Notes: generated from the letters alone by a model not told the origin. Shown: positions 47,070 to 56,150, counted from the first letter of the stretch. The stretch is DNA of 64,000 bases from JALORV01 sp963707445 (GCA_963707445.1 CAVPPW010000003.1:58052-122051); one strand, 5' to 3'. Numbers and translations: made by a program.

Positions 47070-47272
47070 ATGAATAGCGTAAAGCCGAGCCGTCGCGGCT
47101 TCTTCAAGGCTGTCGCGATCGGCGGCGCAACTGCGGCGGCGGCCGTGGCGACGACTATCGTCGGCGAGCGCAAAGCTGCGACGACACTGCGGCGGGTGCC
47201 GATGCTTCGACGCAGACCGGTTATCGCGAAACCGCGCACATCCGCCATTACTACCGCACCACCCAGGTCTAG
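47070..47272 (+). CDS. Small Tat-signal protein of the formate dehydrogenase region, frameshifted
   Basis: Sixty-six residues or so. SRRGFFKAVAIGGATAAAAV is a twin-arginine leader. After a switch near 47195 the frame reads AGADASTQTGYRETAHIRHY ending YRTTQV, the conserved GYRET-HIR-YY ending of the formate-dehydrogenase-region Tat target family. The plain frame is arginine-rich nonsense that overruns the next gene. GAAGGAG is a strong ribosome-binding site. Role unknown; perhaps an assembly or quality-control peptide. Confidence 0.8.
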
Positions 47273-47286
47273 ACGGGAGACTCCCG

Positions 47287-50250
47287 ATGCTCACGAAAAA
47301 ATCCGCGGGGGCCGCGACGGCCCAGGGTCGCCTTGCGCGCGCTGTTTCCGGAATGCACGGTCGAACGATCGATCGACGCACGTTCCTCAAGCGCTCCGGC
47401 GTGACCGCCGGAGCCGCCGCGTTCGCGGCTCAGCTTCCGTACGGTGCCATCGGCAAGGCCGAGGCGGCCACGGCGGCTGCGCCGGAGGCCACTGGCGAAC
47501 AGGTACGCCGCACGGTGTGCACGCACTGCTCCGTCGGCTGCTCGGTCGACGCGGTCGTGAAAAATGGCGTGTGGGTGCGGCAGGAGCCGGTGTTCGATTC
47601 ACCGCTGAACCTCGGCGCGCACTGCGCCAAGGGTGCTTCGGTGCGTGAGCACGGCATGACCGAGCACTCGCACCGGCTGAAGTACCCGATGAAGCTGGTC
47701 GACGGCAAGTACCAGCGCATCAGCTGGGATCAGGCGATCGACGAGATCACCGCGAAGATGTCGAAGATCCGCGAGGAGTCCGGTCCTGACGCTGCCTACT
47801 TCATCGGCTCGTCCAAGCACAGCAACGAGCAGGCCCAACTGCTGCGCAAGTTCGTTTCGCTCTGGGGCACCAACAACTGTGACCACCAGGCCCGCATCTG
47901 CCACTCCACGACGGTCGCCGGTGTGGCGAACACGTGGGGTTACGGCGCGATGACGAACTCGTACAACGACATGCTGAATACGAAGGCGATGATGTACATC
48001 GGGTCGAACGCCGCCGAGGCGCACCCGGTGTCGATGCTGTTCACGCTGCACGCGAAGGAGACCGGCGCCAAGATGATCGTCGTCGATCCGCGCTTCACGC
48101 GCACCGCGGCCAAGGCCGATCACTACATCCGGCTGCGCGGGGGCAGCGACATCCCGTTCCTGTACGGGATGATGTACCACATCTTCAAGAACGGCTGGGA
48201 GGACAAGGCGTACCTGGCTGCGCGGGTCTATGGCATCGACAAGGTCAAAGAGGAGGTCATGAAGTGGACCCCCGACAAGGTGACCGAAGCCTGCGGCGTA
48301 CCCGAAGACCAGGTGCTGCTGGCGGCCGAGATCATGGCCAAGAACCGACCCAGCACGATCGTCTGGTGCATGGGGCAGACGCAGCACACGATTGGCAACG
48401 CAATCGTGCGCGCCTCCTGCATTCTGCAGCTCGTCCTTGGAAATGTCGGCGTTTCCGGCGGCGGCACCAACATCTTCCGCGGCCACGATAACGTGCAGGG
48501 CGCGACCGATGTCGGACCGAATCCCGACTCCCTGCCCGGCTACTACGGCATTGCGCCGGGATCGTGGGCGCACTGGGCGAAGGTCTGGAACATCGATCTG
48601 GACTGGCTGAAGAAGCGCTTTGCGTCCGAGGCGATGATGACCAAGCCCGGCACGACGGTCAGTCGCTGGATCGATGCGGTGCTGGAGCCCAACGATGCGA
48701 TCGGCCAGGGGCCGAACGTGCGGGCCGTCTTCTACTGGGGCCATGCACCGAATTCGCAGACGCGCGGTCTGGAAATGAAGAAGGCCATGGACGCGCTCGA
48801 TCTGCTCGTCGTGGTCGATCCGTATCCGTCGGCGACCGCCGCCATGGCGGCGATGCCGGCGCCTGAAGGCGGCAAGCTCAATCCGAACCGCACCGTCTAC
48901 CTGCTTCCCGCCTGCACGCAGTTCGAGACGACGGGCTCGGTGACGGCCTCTGGCCGTTCGCTGCAATGGCGCGAGAAAGTCATCGAGCCCTTGTTCGAGT
49001 CGCGGACCGACCACGCGATCATGTTGCGCTTCGCGCAGAAGTGGGGCTTCGCCGACCAGTTGCTGGGCAAACGGGATGGCAAGCAGAACATCCGGACGAT
49101 GCCGGGTGCCGGCGGCTGGGAAGAGCCGGTGATCGAGGACATCCTCGCGAACGAAATCAACAAAGGCACCTGGACCATCGGCTACACCGGTCAGAGCCCG
49201 GAGCGGCTGAAGCTGCACATGAAGCACATGGGCACGTTCGACGTGAAGACGCTGCGTGCCAATGGCGGTCCGTGCGACGGCGATTACTTCGGGTTGCCAT
49301 GGCCGTGCTACGGCACGCCGGAGATGAAGCATCCGGGTTCATCCAACCTGTACGACACCTCCAAGACGGTGATGGACGGCGGCGGCAACTTCCGCGCCAA
49401 CTTCGGTGTCGAGCGCGACGGCGTCAACCTGCTGGCCGAAGCGGGCTCGCACTCGAAAGGCGCCGAGATCACGACGGGCTACCCCGAGTTCGACCATGTG
49501 TTCCTGAAGAAGCTCGGCTGGTGGAACGAACTGACCGAGGACGAGAAGAAGGCGGCCGAGGGCAAGAACTGGAAGACCGATCTTTCCGGCGGGATCATCC
49601 GGGTCGTGATGACCAAGCACCAGTGTCATCCGTTCGGCAACGCCAAGGCGCGTGCCCTGGTCTGGAACTTCCCGGATCCCGTCCCGATCCACCGCGAGCC
49701 GTTGTACAGCAATCGTCCCGACCTGGTCGCCAAGTACCCGACGTACGCCGACCGCAAGGACTTCTGGCGCCTCCCGACGCTTTACAAGACCGTGCAGGAC
49801 AAGAACATCGCCGACAAGGTCTACGAGAAGTACCCGCTCGTGATGACCTCGGGCCGCCTGGTGGAATACGAGGGCGGCGGCGACGAGACGCGTTCGAACC
49901 CCTGGCTGGCCGAACTGCAGCAGAACATGTTCATCGAGATCAATCCGAAAGCTGCCAATGACCGCGGCATTCGCAATGGCGAATGGGTCTGGGTCAACAC
50001 CCCGACCGGCGCGAAGCTCAAGGTCATGGCGCTCGTGACCGAGCGGGTCGGACCGGACATCGTGTTCATGCCGTTCCACTTTGCCGGGTGGTGGCAAGGC
50101 AAGGATCTGCTGGACAGCTATCCGGCCGGTGCAGCGCCGATCGTCCGCGGTGAGGCAATCAACACCAGCACGACGTATGGATACGACTCGGTGACGATGA
50201 TGCAGGAAGGGACGAAGTGCTCCCTCTGCCAGGTCGTCAAGCAGGCCTGA
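47287..50250 (+). CDS. fdhA: FdhA: periplasmic formate dehydrogenase catalytic (Mo/W-bisMGD) subunit, Cys form
   Basis: Intact, 987 residues. Tat leader IDRRTFLKRSGVT near residues 28-40; [4Fe-4S] ligands Cys78, Cys81, Cys85 and Cys113; Cys205-His206 (ARICHS) at the metal site, where E. coli FdnG has selenocysteine. The codon at 47899 is TGC, so no Sec machinery is needed. GAKMIVVDPRFTRTAAKAD and GMGQTQHTIGN-like segments bind MGD. It oxidises formate to CO2 in the periplasm, passing electrons through FdhB and FdhC to quinone. The flanking tungstate importer suggests W may be used. Confidence 0.95.
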   Translation: MLTKKSAGAATAQGRLARAVSGMHGRTIDRRTFLKRSGVTAGAAAFAAQLPYGAIGKAEAATAAAPEATGEQVRRTVCTHCSVGCSVDAVVKNGVWVRQEPVFDSPLNLGAHCAKGASVREHGMTEHSHRLKYPMKLVDGKYQRISWDQAIDEITAKMSKIREESGPDAAYFIGSSKHSNEQAQLLRKFVSLWGTNNCDHQARICHSTTVAGVANTWGYGAMTNSYNDMLNTKAMMYIGSNAAEAHPVSMLFTLHAKETGAKMIVVDPRFTRTAAKADHYIRLRGGSDIPFLYGMMYHIFKNGWEDKAYLAARVYGIDKVKEEVMKWTPDKVTEACGVPEDQVLLAAEIMAKNRPSTIVWCMGQTQHTIGNAIVRASCILQLVLGNVGVSGGGTNIFRGHDNVQGATDVGPNPDSLPGYYGIAPGSWAHWAKVWNIDLDWLKKRFASEAMMTKPGTTVSRWIDAVLEPNDAIGQGPNVRAVFYWGHAPNSQTRGLEMKKAMDALDLLVVVDPYPSATAAMAAMPAPEGGKLNPNRTVYLLPACTQFETTGSVTASGRSLQWREKVIEPLFESRTDHAIMLRFAQKWGFADQLLGKRDGKQNIRTMPGAGGWEEPVIEDILANEINKGTWTIGYTGQSPERLKLHMKHMGTFDVKTLRANGGPCDGDYFGLPWPCYGTPEMKHPGSSNLYDTSKTVMDGGGNFRANFGVERDGVNLLAEAGSHSKGAEITTGYPEFDHVFLKKLGWWNELTEDEKKAAEGKNWKTDLSGGIIRVVMTKHQCHPFGNAKARALVWNFPDPVPIHREPLYSNRPDLVAKYPTYADRKDFWRLPTLYKTVQDKNIADKVYEKYPLVMTSGRLVEYEGGGDETRSNPWLAELQQNMFIEINPKAANDRGIRNGEWVWVNTPTGAKLKVMALVTERVGPDIVFMPFHFAGWWQGKDLLDSYPAGAAPIVRGEAINTSTTYGYDSVTMMQEGTKCSLCQVVKQA

Positions 50251-50282
50251 GAAGCCTCGAGGACGAAACAAGGAGACTCACG

Positions 50283-50911
50283 ATGGCCCGCATGAAGTTC
50301 ATCTGTGATGCCAACCGCTGCATCGAATGCAACGGCTGCGTCACGGCCTGCAAGAACGCGAATGACGTCCCGTGGGGCGTCAATCGCCGGCGTGTCGTTA
50401 CTCTGAACGATGGCGTGCCCGGAGAGCGCTCGATCTCGGTGGCCTGCATGCATTGCTCGGATGCGCCGTGCATGGCGGTTTGCCCGGTCGATTGCTTCAC
50501 CCGGAGCGAAGATGGCGTCGTGCTGCACGACAAGGACCAGTGCATCGGCTGCGGTTACTGCCTGTATGCCTGCCCCTTCGGCGCACCGCAGTTTCCACAA
50601 GCCGGCGCCTTCGGCGCGCGCGGCAAGATGGACAAGTGCACGTTCTGCCAGGGCGGCCCCGGCAAGGGCAGCGAGGAAGAGCAGTACGCAAGTACGGCCA
50701 GAACCGCATCGCCGCGGGCAAGCTGCCGCTGTGCGCCGAGATGTGCTCCACCAAGGCGCTGCTCGCCGGCGACGGCGACGTCATCGCCAACATCTTCCGC
50801 GAGCGTGTCACCGTGCGTGGCAAGGGTTCCGAAGTGATCGGTTGGGCCACGGCGTACGGCACGCCCAAGGGCGGCTCGACTCCGCCCGCAGCGCCAGAAG
50901 GGAAGAAATGA
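50283..50911 (+). CDS. fdhB: FdhB: formate dehydrogenase iron-sulfur subunit, frameshifted
   Basis: About 210 residues with four [4Fe-4S] motifs: CIECNGCVTACKNAN, CMHCSDAPCMAVCPVDC, CIGCGYCLYACPFGAP and CTFC with CAEMC after a switch near 50690 (EEEQY to KYGQNRIAAGKLPLC). It relays electrons from FdhA to FdhC. Unlike E. coli FdnH there is no C-terminal membrane helix. The ATG at 50283 follows AAGGAG. Its TGA overlaps the lipoprotein ATG. Confidence 0.92.
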
Positions 50912-51144
50912 TGCGGGCGCTAAGAACGCTGGGCGTGGTGCTGGCAGCGCTGCTGTGGGCGGTCGGTCTGTCCGCCTGCGGGGAGCAGAAGGTCACCCGC
51001 TACGAGCAGGGCAAGTACTCAGGCGCCCCTATCGCCTCTCCGTGGGACTCGCCGCAGTATGGCGGCAAGCAGGCGGAATGGGAGGCGGCCATCCAGGCGC
51101 GCACGCAGGGCCAGAACGACTACGCGCGCATACCGGCGAAGTAG
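50908..51144 (+). CDS. Small fdh-operon lipoprotein
   Basis: Seventy-eight residues. The leader ALRTLGVVLAALLWAVGLSAC ends in a lipobox LSAC; the mature part YEQGKYSGAPIASPWDSPQY resembles small lipoproteins found between fdhB and fdhC in Betaproteobacteria. The ATG overlaps the fdhB stop (ATGA). Function unknown; it may sit at the periplasmic face of the complex. Confidence 0.78.
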   Translation: MMRALRTLGVVLAALLWAVGLSACGEQKVTRYEQGKYSGAPIASPWDSPQYGGKQAEWEAAIQARTQGQNDYARIPAK

Positions 51145-51154
51145 GGAGACGCCA

Positions 51155-52220
51155 GATGACGATTCTTTCCTGGCGGGCCGGGTTGGCGGCGGCCGTGCTG
51201 GCCTTCGCAGGCTACGCGGCCGCGCAACCGGCGACCCCGCAGCAGCAGGAAGCCGCGCGCCAGCAAGCCGAGCGAAGCGTTACTCAGCCGTATAACAACG
51301 CGCCGTACTGGCATGAAGTTCGTACCAGTGACCCGGGCTTCACCCAGCTCGGAGACTCGCCGGAGCGGGGAGTGCTGATCCAGTCACGCGGCGAAACCTG
51401 GAGGCAGGCGCGCGTGCCGGTGGCGCTGATCGGCGGGCTGCTCGTCGCGCTGGCGATGGTGTCACTCGGCGGCTTCTATGCCTATCCGCGGCTCGATACC
51501 GGTCGGCGAGAGCGGTTCGAAGATGATGGTCCAGCGCTTTCGCCCGGCGGATCGATACGCGCACTGGACGATGGCGATCGTCTGGGTGACTCTCGCCATC
51601 ACCGGATTGATCATTACCTTCGGCAAGGTGCTGCTGCTGCCGATCATCGGCCACACGCTCTATTCATGGCTGGCGGTGGCGGCGAAGAACGTGCACAACT
51701 TCATCGGACCGATCCTGATCGTCGGCGTCGTGTGGATGATCATCCGGTACCTGCGGTACAACTGGCTCAACAAGGACGATTTCATCTGGATGACGAAGAT
51801 CGTCGGCAACCTGACCGGGCACGAGTACCCCTCGGGCAAGTTCAACGGCGGCGAGAAGATGGTCTTCTGGTTCGTGCTGGTTTTGCTCACTCCGCTGTTG
51901 ATTGTCTCGGGTCTGGTGCTCAACTTCCCGAACTTCGGCCAGACCCGGGCCACGATGCAGACCTTCAACGTCATCCACATGGTGTTGGCCTATGTGGCGA
52001 TTGCGATGGCCTGCGTGCACATCTACCTGGGCACGATCGGCATGAAGGGCGCCTACCGCGCGATGCGCAACGGCTACGTCACCGCCGAGTGGGCCAAGCA
52101 TCACCACGAGCTCTGGTACAACGACATCAAGGCGGGCAAGGTGCCCGAAAGTCCCATGGTGTCAGAGACCGCGGTGCCCGAGCCTGTTCGCCACGCGGTC
52201 CTGCTGAGCTATGCAAGTAA
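51155..52220 (+). CDS. fdhC: FdhC: formate dehydrogenase cytochrome b subunit, frameshifted
   Basis: N-terminal signal-like segment (RAGLAAAVLAFAGYAAAQP), a periplasmic part and a first helix VALIGGLLVALAMVSLGGFY. A switch near 51490 leads to KMMVQRFRPADRYAHWTMAI, the conserved cytochrome b start with a haem His, and three further helices with ARDATVHMV-like FNVIHMVLAYVAIAMACVHI. It takes electrons from FdhB and reduces quinone. The C-terminal end is uncertain: the present frame stays open through the next small gene, while a stop at 52220 lies in a neighbouring frame. Confidence 0.85.
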
Positions 52221-52236
52221 CGTCATCGGGGAAGTC

Positions 52237-52611
52237 ATGGTGAGGAACATCATCATTGCTCTGTGCGGACTCGCATTTGCCGCAGCCGGATTGGCCACGT
52301 TGCCGCCACCAACGCCTGAGCAGAAGGCGGCGGCGACGCTGAATGCGGCCAAGGCGGCACACGCGAACAAGGTCGACGCCTACACGCTGTGCGTGTCGCA
52401 GACCAAGGTCGCTGACGCGTACATCAAGGAGCAGAAGGCCCAGGGCAAGGTCGTCACGCCCGAAGCGACGCCCGCCTGCGTGAATCCCGGTCCCTTCGTG
52501 CCGCCGGCCGATACGCCGGCAGCGGCCGCTGCCCCGGCGCAACCCGCGGCCGCTCCGGCGCAATCTGCCGCTGCTCCGACGCAACCTGCAGCGCCGGCCG
52601 CCAAGAAGTAG
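52237..52611 (+). CDS. Small secreted protein at the end of the fdh operon
   Basis: About 124 residues. ATG 52237 follows GGGGAAGTC, a good ribosome-binding site. The leader VRNIIIALCGLAFAAAGLAT precedes an alanine/lysine-rich helix and KVDAYTLCVSQTKVADAYIK, then CVNPGPFVPP and a Pro/Ala/Gln-rich low-complexity tail with repeated AAPAQPAAAPAQ. Two conserved cysteines may form a disulfide. Similar small proteins follow fdhC in Betaproteobacteria. As the sequence stands it is in frame with fdhC; I treat it as separate. Confidence 0.7.
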   Translation: MVRNIIIALCGLAFAAAGLATLPPPTPEQKAAATLNAAKAAHANKVDAYTLCVSQTKVADAYIKEQKAQGKVVTPEATPACVNPGPFVPPADTPAAAAAPAQPAAAPAQSAAAPTQPAAPAAKK

Positions 52612-52627
52612 CGGTTCGATTACGTCC

Positions 52628-52662
52628 AAGCAAAGGCGCCCCGTCGGGGCGCCTTTGCTTTT
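52628..52662 (+). terminator. Intrinsic terminator of the fdh operon
   Basis: GCAAAGGCGCCCC pairs perfectly with GGGGCGCCTTTGC around a GTC loop and is followed by TTTT. It lies 17 bases after the last stop of the operon and fits plus-strand termination. The palindromic stem could also end the leftward Rieske transcript (AAAAGC side), though that lacks a long T-run. Confidence 0.92.
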
Positions 52663-52697
52663 CGCCCGCCAGCGCAAGGTGCTGTCGTGTGTCCGAC

Positions 52698-53421
52698 TCA
52701 GGCCCGGCAGCTCTGCCACTGCCTGCTGTAGCTCGCGGCCGGCTGTACGACAACGGTGGCACCGCTCGGTTTGCGCAGGCCGCTACCGGTCTCGAGCTCC
52801 AGCTGCTTCGTGTACTTTTCAAAGAACTTGTCGAACATCTCGCCGCCTCGCGTACCCACCGCGTGCAGGCTGGTCGCTGCTGGCGTCCCACTCCAGCAGC
52901 ACGGCAGCCAGCGGCTGCGGCGCCGGGCCGTCGATCACGCGCGCGCCGTGCAACGGGTCGTAGCGCGAGTTGTCGCCGCAGCAGTGGATCACGTGCGCCG
53001 GCTCACCGCGGCCGCCGCTGCGCAGGCCGATGAAGCTGATCGCCGGCTTGGGATACATCAGCTTGTGCGCACAAATCGCCGAGAACGCAACGATCGATTT
53101 GTTCGGGCCCACGCCGGCCGGTGCCGCATAGTGCCGCTTGTCTTCGGTGACCAGCTCGACCGCCTTCACCTCGTGCTCGAACGCGATCAAGAATACCGGC
53201 GACACCGTATACGGGTAGTTGAAGAGGAACGCTTCGCCCGGCTTGAGCTGGCGTGCCGGCCACGGGCTGCCGTGTGAGTCGACCAGCAGCGAACGCGGAT
53301 AGCGCTGCACGTCGCCGACCGCCACCACCGGCAGCGCGCTGGAGGCCGCCCACGCGCCGGCGACGCAGGCGGCCTGACGCATCAGGTCGCGGCGGCGCGC
53401 GGCGTTGGGATTCGGCTGCAC
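52698..53421 (-). CDS. Rieske-like [2Fe-2S] protein with non-canonical second motif, frameshifted
   Basis: From GTG 53421 the leader NPNAARRRDLMRQAACVAGA contains an RRDLM Tat-like motif. The first cluster motif is CAH at residues 117-119 (SAICAHKLMYP). The second reads HCCGDNSRYDP (Cys147-Cys148), without the canonical CxxH histidine, followed by GARVIDGPAPQPLAAVLLEW. A switch near 52885 continues GTRGGEMFDKFFEKYTKQLE to a TGA at 52698. This branch of Rieske-like proteins keeps CC[ASG][ED]xS; whether it binds a [2Fe-2S] cluster is unproven. It is periplasmic and convergent with the fdh operon. Confidence 0.78.
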
Positions 53422-53476
53422 ACGAAAGACGCTACACGAGCTGCGAAGTCCGAGCAATGCGTTCGACGGAATGACG

Positions 53477-53973
53477 CTAATCGAGCCCGTTGAACGTACA
53501 CACGAAGTCGGCAATGCCGCTTGCATCGTCGAGGTCGAACTGTGGCAGCGCTGTGTCAAAGCGACAGTCGGCGGCGATCGCGACAATGTGCGGATCGTGG
53601 GGATGCAGAGGCTTGCTTGGCGTTCGCCCGGCGGAATATCTCGATCTTCGGGATGGCCTCCCGCTTGAAGCCTTCCACCAGCAACAGGTCGCAAGGGGAG
53701 ATGCGGTCGACCAACTGCTGCAACGTCTGCTCCGGCTCACCCCGCAGCTCGTGCATATGCGCCCAGCGCACGCTGGACGACAGCAGCACCTCACGGCATC
53801 CGGCACGCCGGTGGCGGTACGAATCCTTGCCCGGCACGTCGACGTCAAACTCGTGATGCGCCCGCTTGATCAGAGACATCTCGAGTCCGCGCGCCGGTCA
53901 GCAGCGGAATGACGCGTTCGATCAGCACGGTCTTGCCGCTGCCAGACCAGCCCGCGAAACCAAAGACTTTCAT
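53477..53973 (-). CDS. mobB: MobB: molybdopterin-guanine dinucleotide biosynthesis protein B, frameshifted
   Basis: KVFGFAGWSGSGKT at the start is the P-loop (residues 2-15). A switch near 53885 joins MSLIKRAHHEFDVDVPGKDS, RHRRAGCREVLLSSSVRWAH and PCDLLLVEGFKREAIPKIEI. A second near 53625 joins HPHDPHIVAIAADCRFDT to the end. MobB is a GTPase that assists MobA. It completes the cofactor set next to fdh. About 165 residues, the usual length. The start at 53973 is the first Met of the P-loop strand. Confidence 0.9.
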
Positions 53974-54257
53974 GTAGGCATTGCCGCGGGCACACCGCGG
54001 CCCGATCGGGTTAATTTCGAACTGGGACTCTAGCAATGACAGCTTCAAGTTTGCCCCAGGCCGACCCGATGTGTGCGCTTGCTCGCCTACGAAATCGTGC
54101 TGGCCGCAAGCGTGATCGCCGCTGCCTGAGGCTAGTCCGGGCGTCTTAACCGGGGCCGGTCACAGCTCGTTCGTCCCAAAGGACGATCAACAGCCGGGCA
54201 CCATCTGTCGATACTCCTTTCAGGGGCGCCTCCTTTGGGCGTCCCGGGGAGGCCGCG
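53974..54257. other. Intergenic region, nothing clear
   Basis: About 280 bases upstream of mobB and of the small plus-strand ORF. Translations in all frames are short or arginine-rich. GGGCGCCTCC and GGGCGTCCC arms near 54226-54247 are a weak inverted repeat just before the small ORF. I see no RNA gene. Confidence 0.4.
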
Positions 54258-54368
54258 ATGAGCCCGTCCGACGACGATCGCCTGGTTGCGTTCGGGGACC
54301 TGCCGGTGTTTGCCGGCATGTGGTCATTGGTGGCCCTGGTCGTCCTCGTCACTGCCGCTTGCATGTGA
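54258..54368 (+). CDS. Possible 36-residue membrane protein
   Basis: SPSDDDRLVAFGDLPVFAGM precedes a hydrophobic helix WSLVALVVLVTAACM. GGGGAGG lies 7-13 bases before the ATG, a good ribosome-binding site. No homology recognised. Short length keeps the call uncertain, but helix plus ribosome-binding site is more than chance would usually give. Confidence 0.4.
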   Translation: MSPSDDDRLVAFGDLPVFAGMWSLVALVVLVTAACM

Positions 54369-54432
54369 CGCCAAGTGCTGCATGCGTCGCGCTTGGCCAG
54401 AGCACTGCCCTGAATGTTTCACGCGGGTGTCG

Positions 54433-54645
54433 CTATGCGGCCCCGCGGCGCGCGGCGATCAACTGCCAGATAACGCGCTTTTCGGCGTCCGAATAGCAGC
54501 TCCAGCCGGCGATTTCGTCGATCGTGCGCAGGCAGCCGCTGCACAGTCCGGTCGCCGCGTCCATCTTGCAGATCGAGACGCACGGTGAAGGCACGCCCGA
54601 CTCGACTGGGGCGTCGGCACTCGCGGCGGGATCGACGGTATCCAT
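54433..54645 (-). CDS. DUF1289-domain protein
   Basis: Seventy residues from ATG 54645. The domain PCVSICKMDAATGLCSGCLR with four cysteines (CxxxCx8CxxC) and EIAGWSCYSDAEKR is complete; it probably binds zinc or an iron-sulfur cluster. Function unknown, very widespread. The longer frame from 54711 adds arginine-rich residues and would overlap the divergent ORF. Confidence 0.88.
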   Translation of the reverse strand: MDTVDPAASADAPVESGVPSPCVSICKMDAATGLCSGCLRTIDEIAGWSCYSDAEKRVIWQLIAARRGAA

Positions 54646-54647
54646 CG

Positions 54648-54809
54648 ATGAATTTTCGCACGCAGCGCGTCTATGGCTGTCCTGACGAGCGCGCGGCTCA
54701 GCTGAGCGCAATGCAGATGAGCGCCACCGGTGTTCGCCTCGTGTTCAAGGCCGTCAGCCCGCAGCTCGCGGAACGCAATCTGGCAAAGCTCGTCGCGGCA
54801 GTCAGCTAG
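54648..54809 (+). CDS. Possible 53-residue ORF
   Basis: ATG 54648, two bases from the divergent DUF1289 ATG, to a TAG at 54807-54809. The product NFRTQRVYGCPDERAAQLSA and onward ends LAERNLAKLVAAVS. Its stop shares the palindrome CTAG with the stop of the convergent winged-helix-like gene. It fills an otherwise empty gap exactly, but there is no visible ribosome-binding site and no homology. Confidence 0.35.
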   Translation: MNFRTQRVYGCPDERAAQLSAMQMSATGVRLVFKAVSPQLAERNLAKLVAAVS

Positions 54810-55174
54810 CCGGTCTCGACCAGCGCGAGCGGGCGCTCGACCGCGAGTCGGAAGCGCCCGCGGCCGGTTTTTTCGATGCGGATCTCAGGACCGCGCTCCT
54901 GCAGGCGTCGCACCAGCAGGATCAGGCGCGCCTCAAGGTTGTCGGTGATGTCGGGCAGGCGGATCGACGTATCGAGTCGCAGTTCGCGGTTCGTGAAATC
55001 GGTGCGGCCGTTTTCGACATAGTCGCGCACGAGCTTGCGGAAGATGGCGCCGGCGACGCCCTTGATCAGGTAGTCGTCGCCGATGAACACCGAATTGTCG
55101 ACCGGGTAATGACGCACGGTCACGGCGGCGCCGCGCGGAGGCCGCGGCGCTGGTCGGCGCCTGCGCCGGTTCAT
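54806..55174 (-). CDS. Winged-helix-like domain protein, last gene of the FlK/PNPOx operon
   Basis: One hundred and twenty-two residues. After a basic start NRRRRRPAPRPPRG comes VRHYPVDNSVFIGDDYLIKG, AGAIFRKLVRDYVENGRTDF, TNRELRLDTSIRLPDITDNL and EARLILLVRRLQERGPEIRI with GRGRFRL as a wing. The pattern suggests a winged helix. The ATG overlaps the TGA of the GAF gene (ATGA), so a frame error could have split one longer protein. It may be the output domain for the GAF sensor. Confidence 0.6.
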   Translation of the reverse strand: MNRRRRRPAPRPPRGAAVTVRHYPVDNSVFIGDDYLIKGVAGAIFRKLVRDYVENGRTDFTNRELRLDTSIRLPDITDNLEARLILLVRRLQERGPEIRIEKTGRGRFRLAVERPLALVETG

Positions 55175-56150
55175 CGCGAGCGCTCGGCCGCCTGCTGCAG
55201 CAGTGCGATGGTCGTGCCGAGCTGCGCGGCGATGGCCACCAGCGCATCCTCGTCTTCCCACGAGAAGCGCGCGTCCTTTGCGCTTTCGACGAACAGGACT
55301 CCGACCACGCAGCCGCCGACGCGCAGCGGAACGGCGACCTGCGATTCTGGCGTCGTCAGCCCCGGCAGCGGGATCTCGGTCTCGATCCCTTGCAGTCCGT
55401 CCAGCGCCGCGCGCTCACGCATCGTGCGGCTGTAGGCGTATTCGCTGGTCGCGTGCGAGATGCGGATCGCGGTGCCCTCGCGTGCGGCTACGCCGATGAT
55501 CCCGTGGCCGAGACGGGATCTCCGAGCCGACACCAGAGGCCGGATAACCGCGGCTGGCCACGGTGTACAGCCTGGCGCGGCCACGCTCGATCAGCAGCAC
55601 CATCGAGTGGTCGATGCCGAGATCCGAAGCGAGCACGGCCAGCACGTCGTCGAGCACCGTGCGCAGGTCGGTGGCCGCGGCCAGCAGGGACGAGACCGCC
55701 CGCACGGCCGCGAGCAGACCGACGCGCTGGCTCGGCGCGGGCATTTCGGGACCGACGAGGTGCTCGATCTCAAGCACCTCGTAGACGTCCGAGCCCTGCA
55801 ACTTGAATACGGCTGCCATGCCCGTGTGCGACGCGATGCCGGCCAGGTACGCCTTCATCCGCTCGAACAACGGGCCACTCGGCCTCGGTGCGCAGGTAAC
55901 GGACGTGCAGCACGTAGCGCGCGGCGGTGCACGGGTCGACCAGGAACACCGCTGCGCGCGGATTCGTAAGGATGTTCGCACGGGTCTTGTTGAAGAACTG
56001 AAACGACAGGGCGACGTGCGAACGATCGACGTAGTGCACATGCGAGACATACGTCACATTCGGTGCCCCGTCGGCGTCGCACGTTGCGACAAGACTCGGG
56101 ACGACACCCTCGAGGCAGGCGCGGATCGATTCCAGCGGCGGATCGATCAT
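55171..56150 (-). CDS. PNPOx-like plus GAF domain protein, frameshifted
   Basis: The N-terminal 130 residues are a pyridoxamine-phosphate-oxidase-like flavin-binding split barrel (PSLVATCDADGAPNVTYVSH, SFQFFNKTRANILTNPRAAV, VDPCTAARYVLHVRYLRTE). After a switch near 55865 comes FERMKAYLAGIASHTGMAAV and a linker; a GAF domain follows (LDDVLAVLASDLGIDHSMVL; then from about 55520 VAAREGTAIRISHATSEYAY, GLTTPESQVAVPLRVGG, VVGVLFVESAKDARFSWEDE). It probably senses redox state or a small ligand. ATG 56150 overlaps the previous gene's stop. Confidence 0.78.

Noticed and set aside
47899..47901. Selenocysteine codon in fdhA
   Set aside because: The codon at the active-site position is TGC (Cys205), not TGA, and no SECIS-like stem is needed.
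47599..49332. A 577-residue minus-strand ORF and a 310-residue one at 49339-50271
   Set aside because: Both are antisense to the intact fdhA gene and histidine/arginine-rich, as expected of shadow frames.
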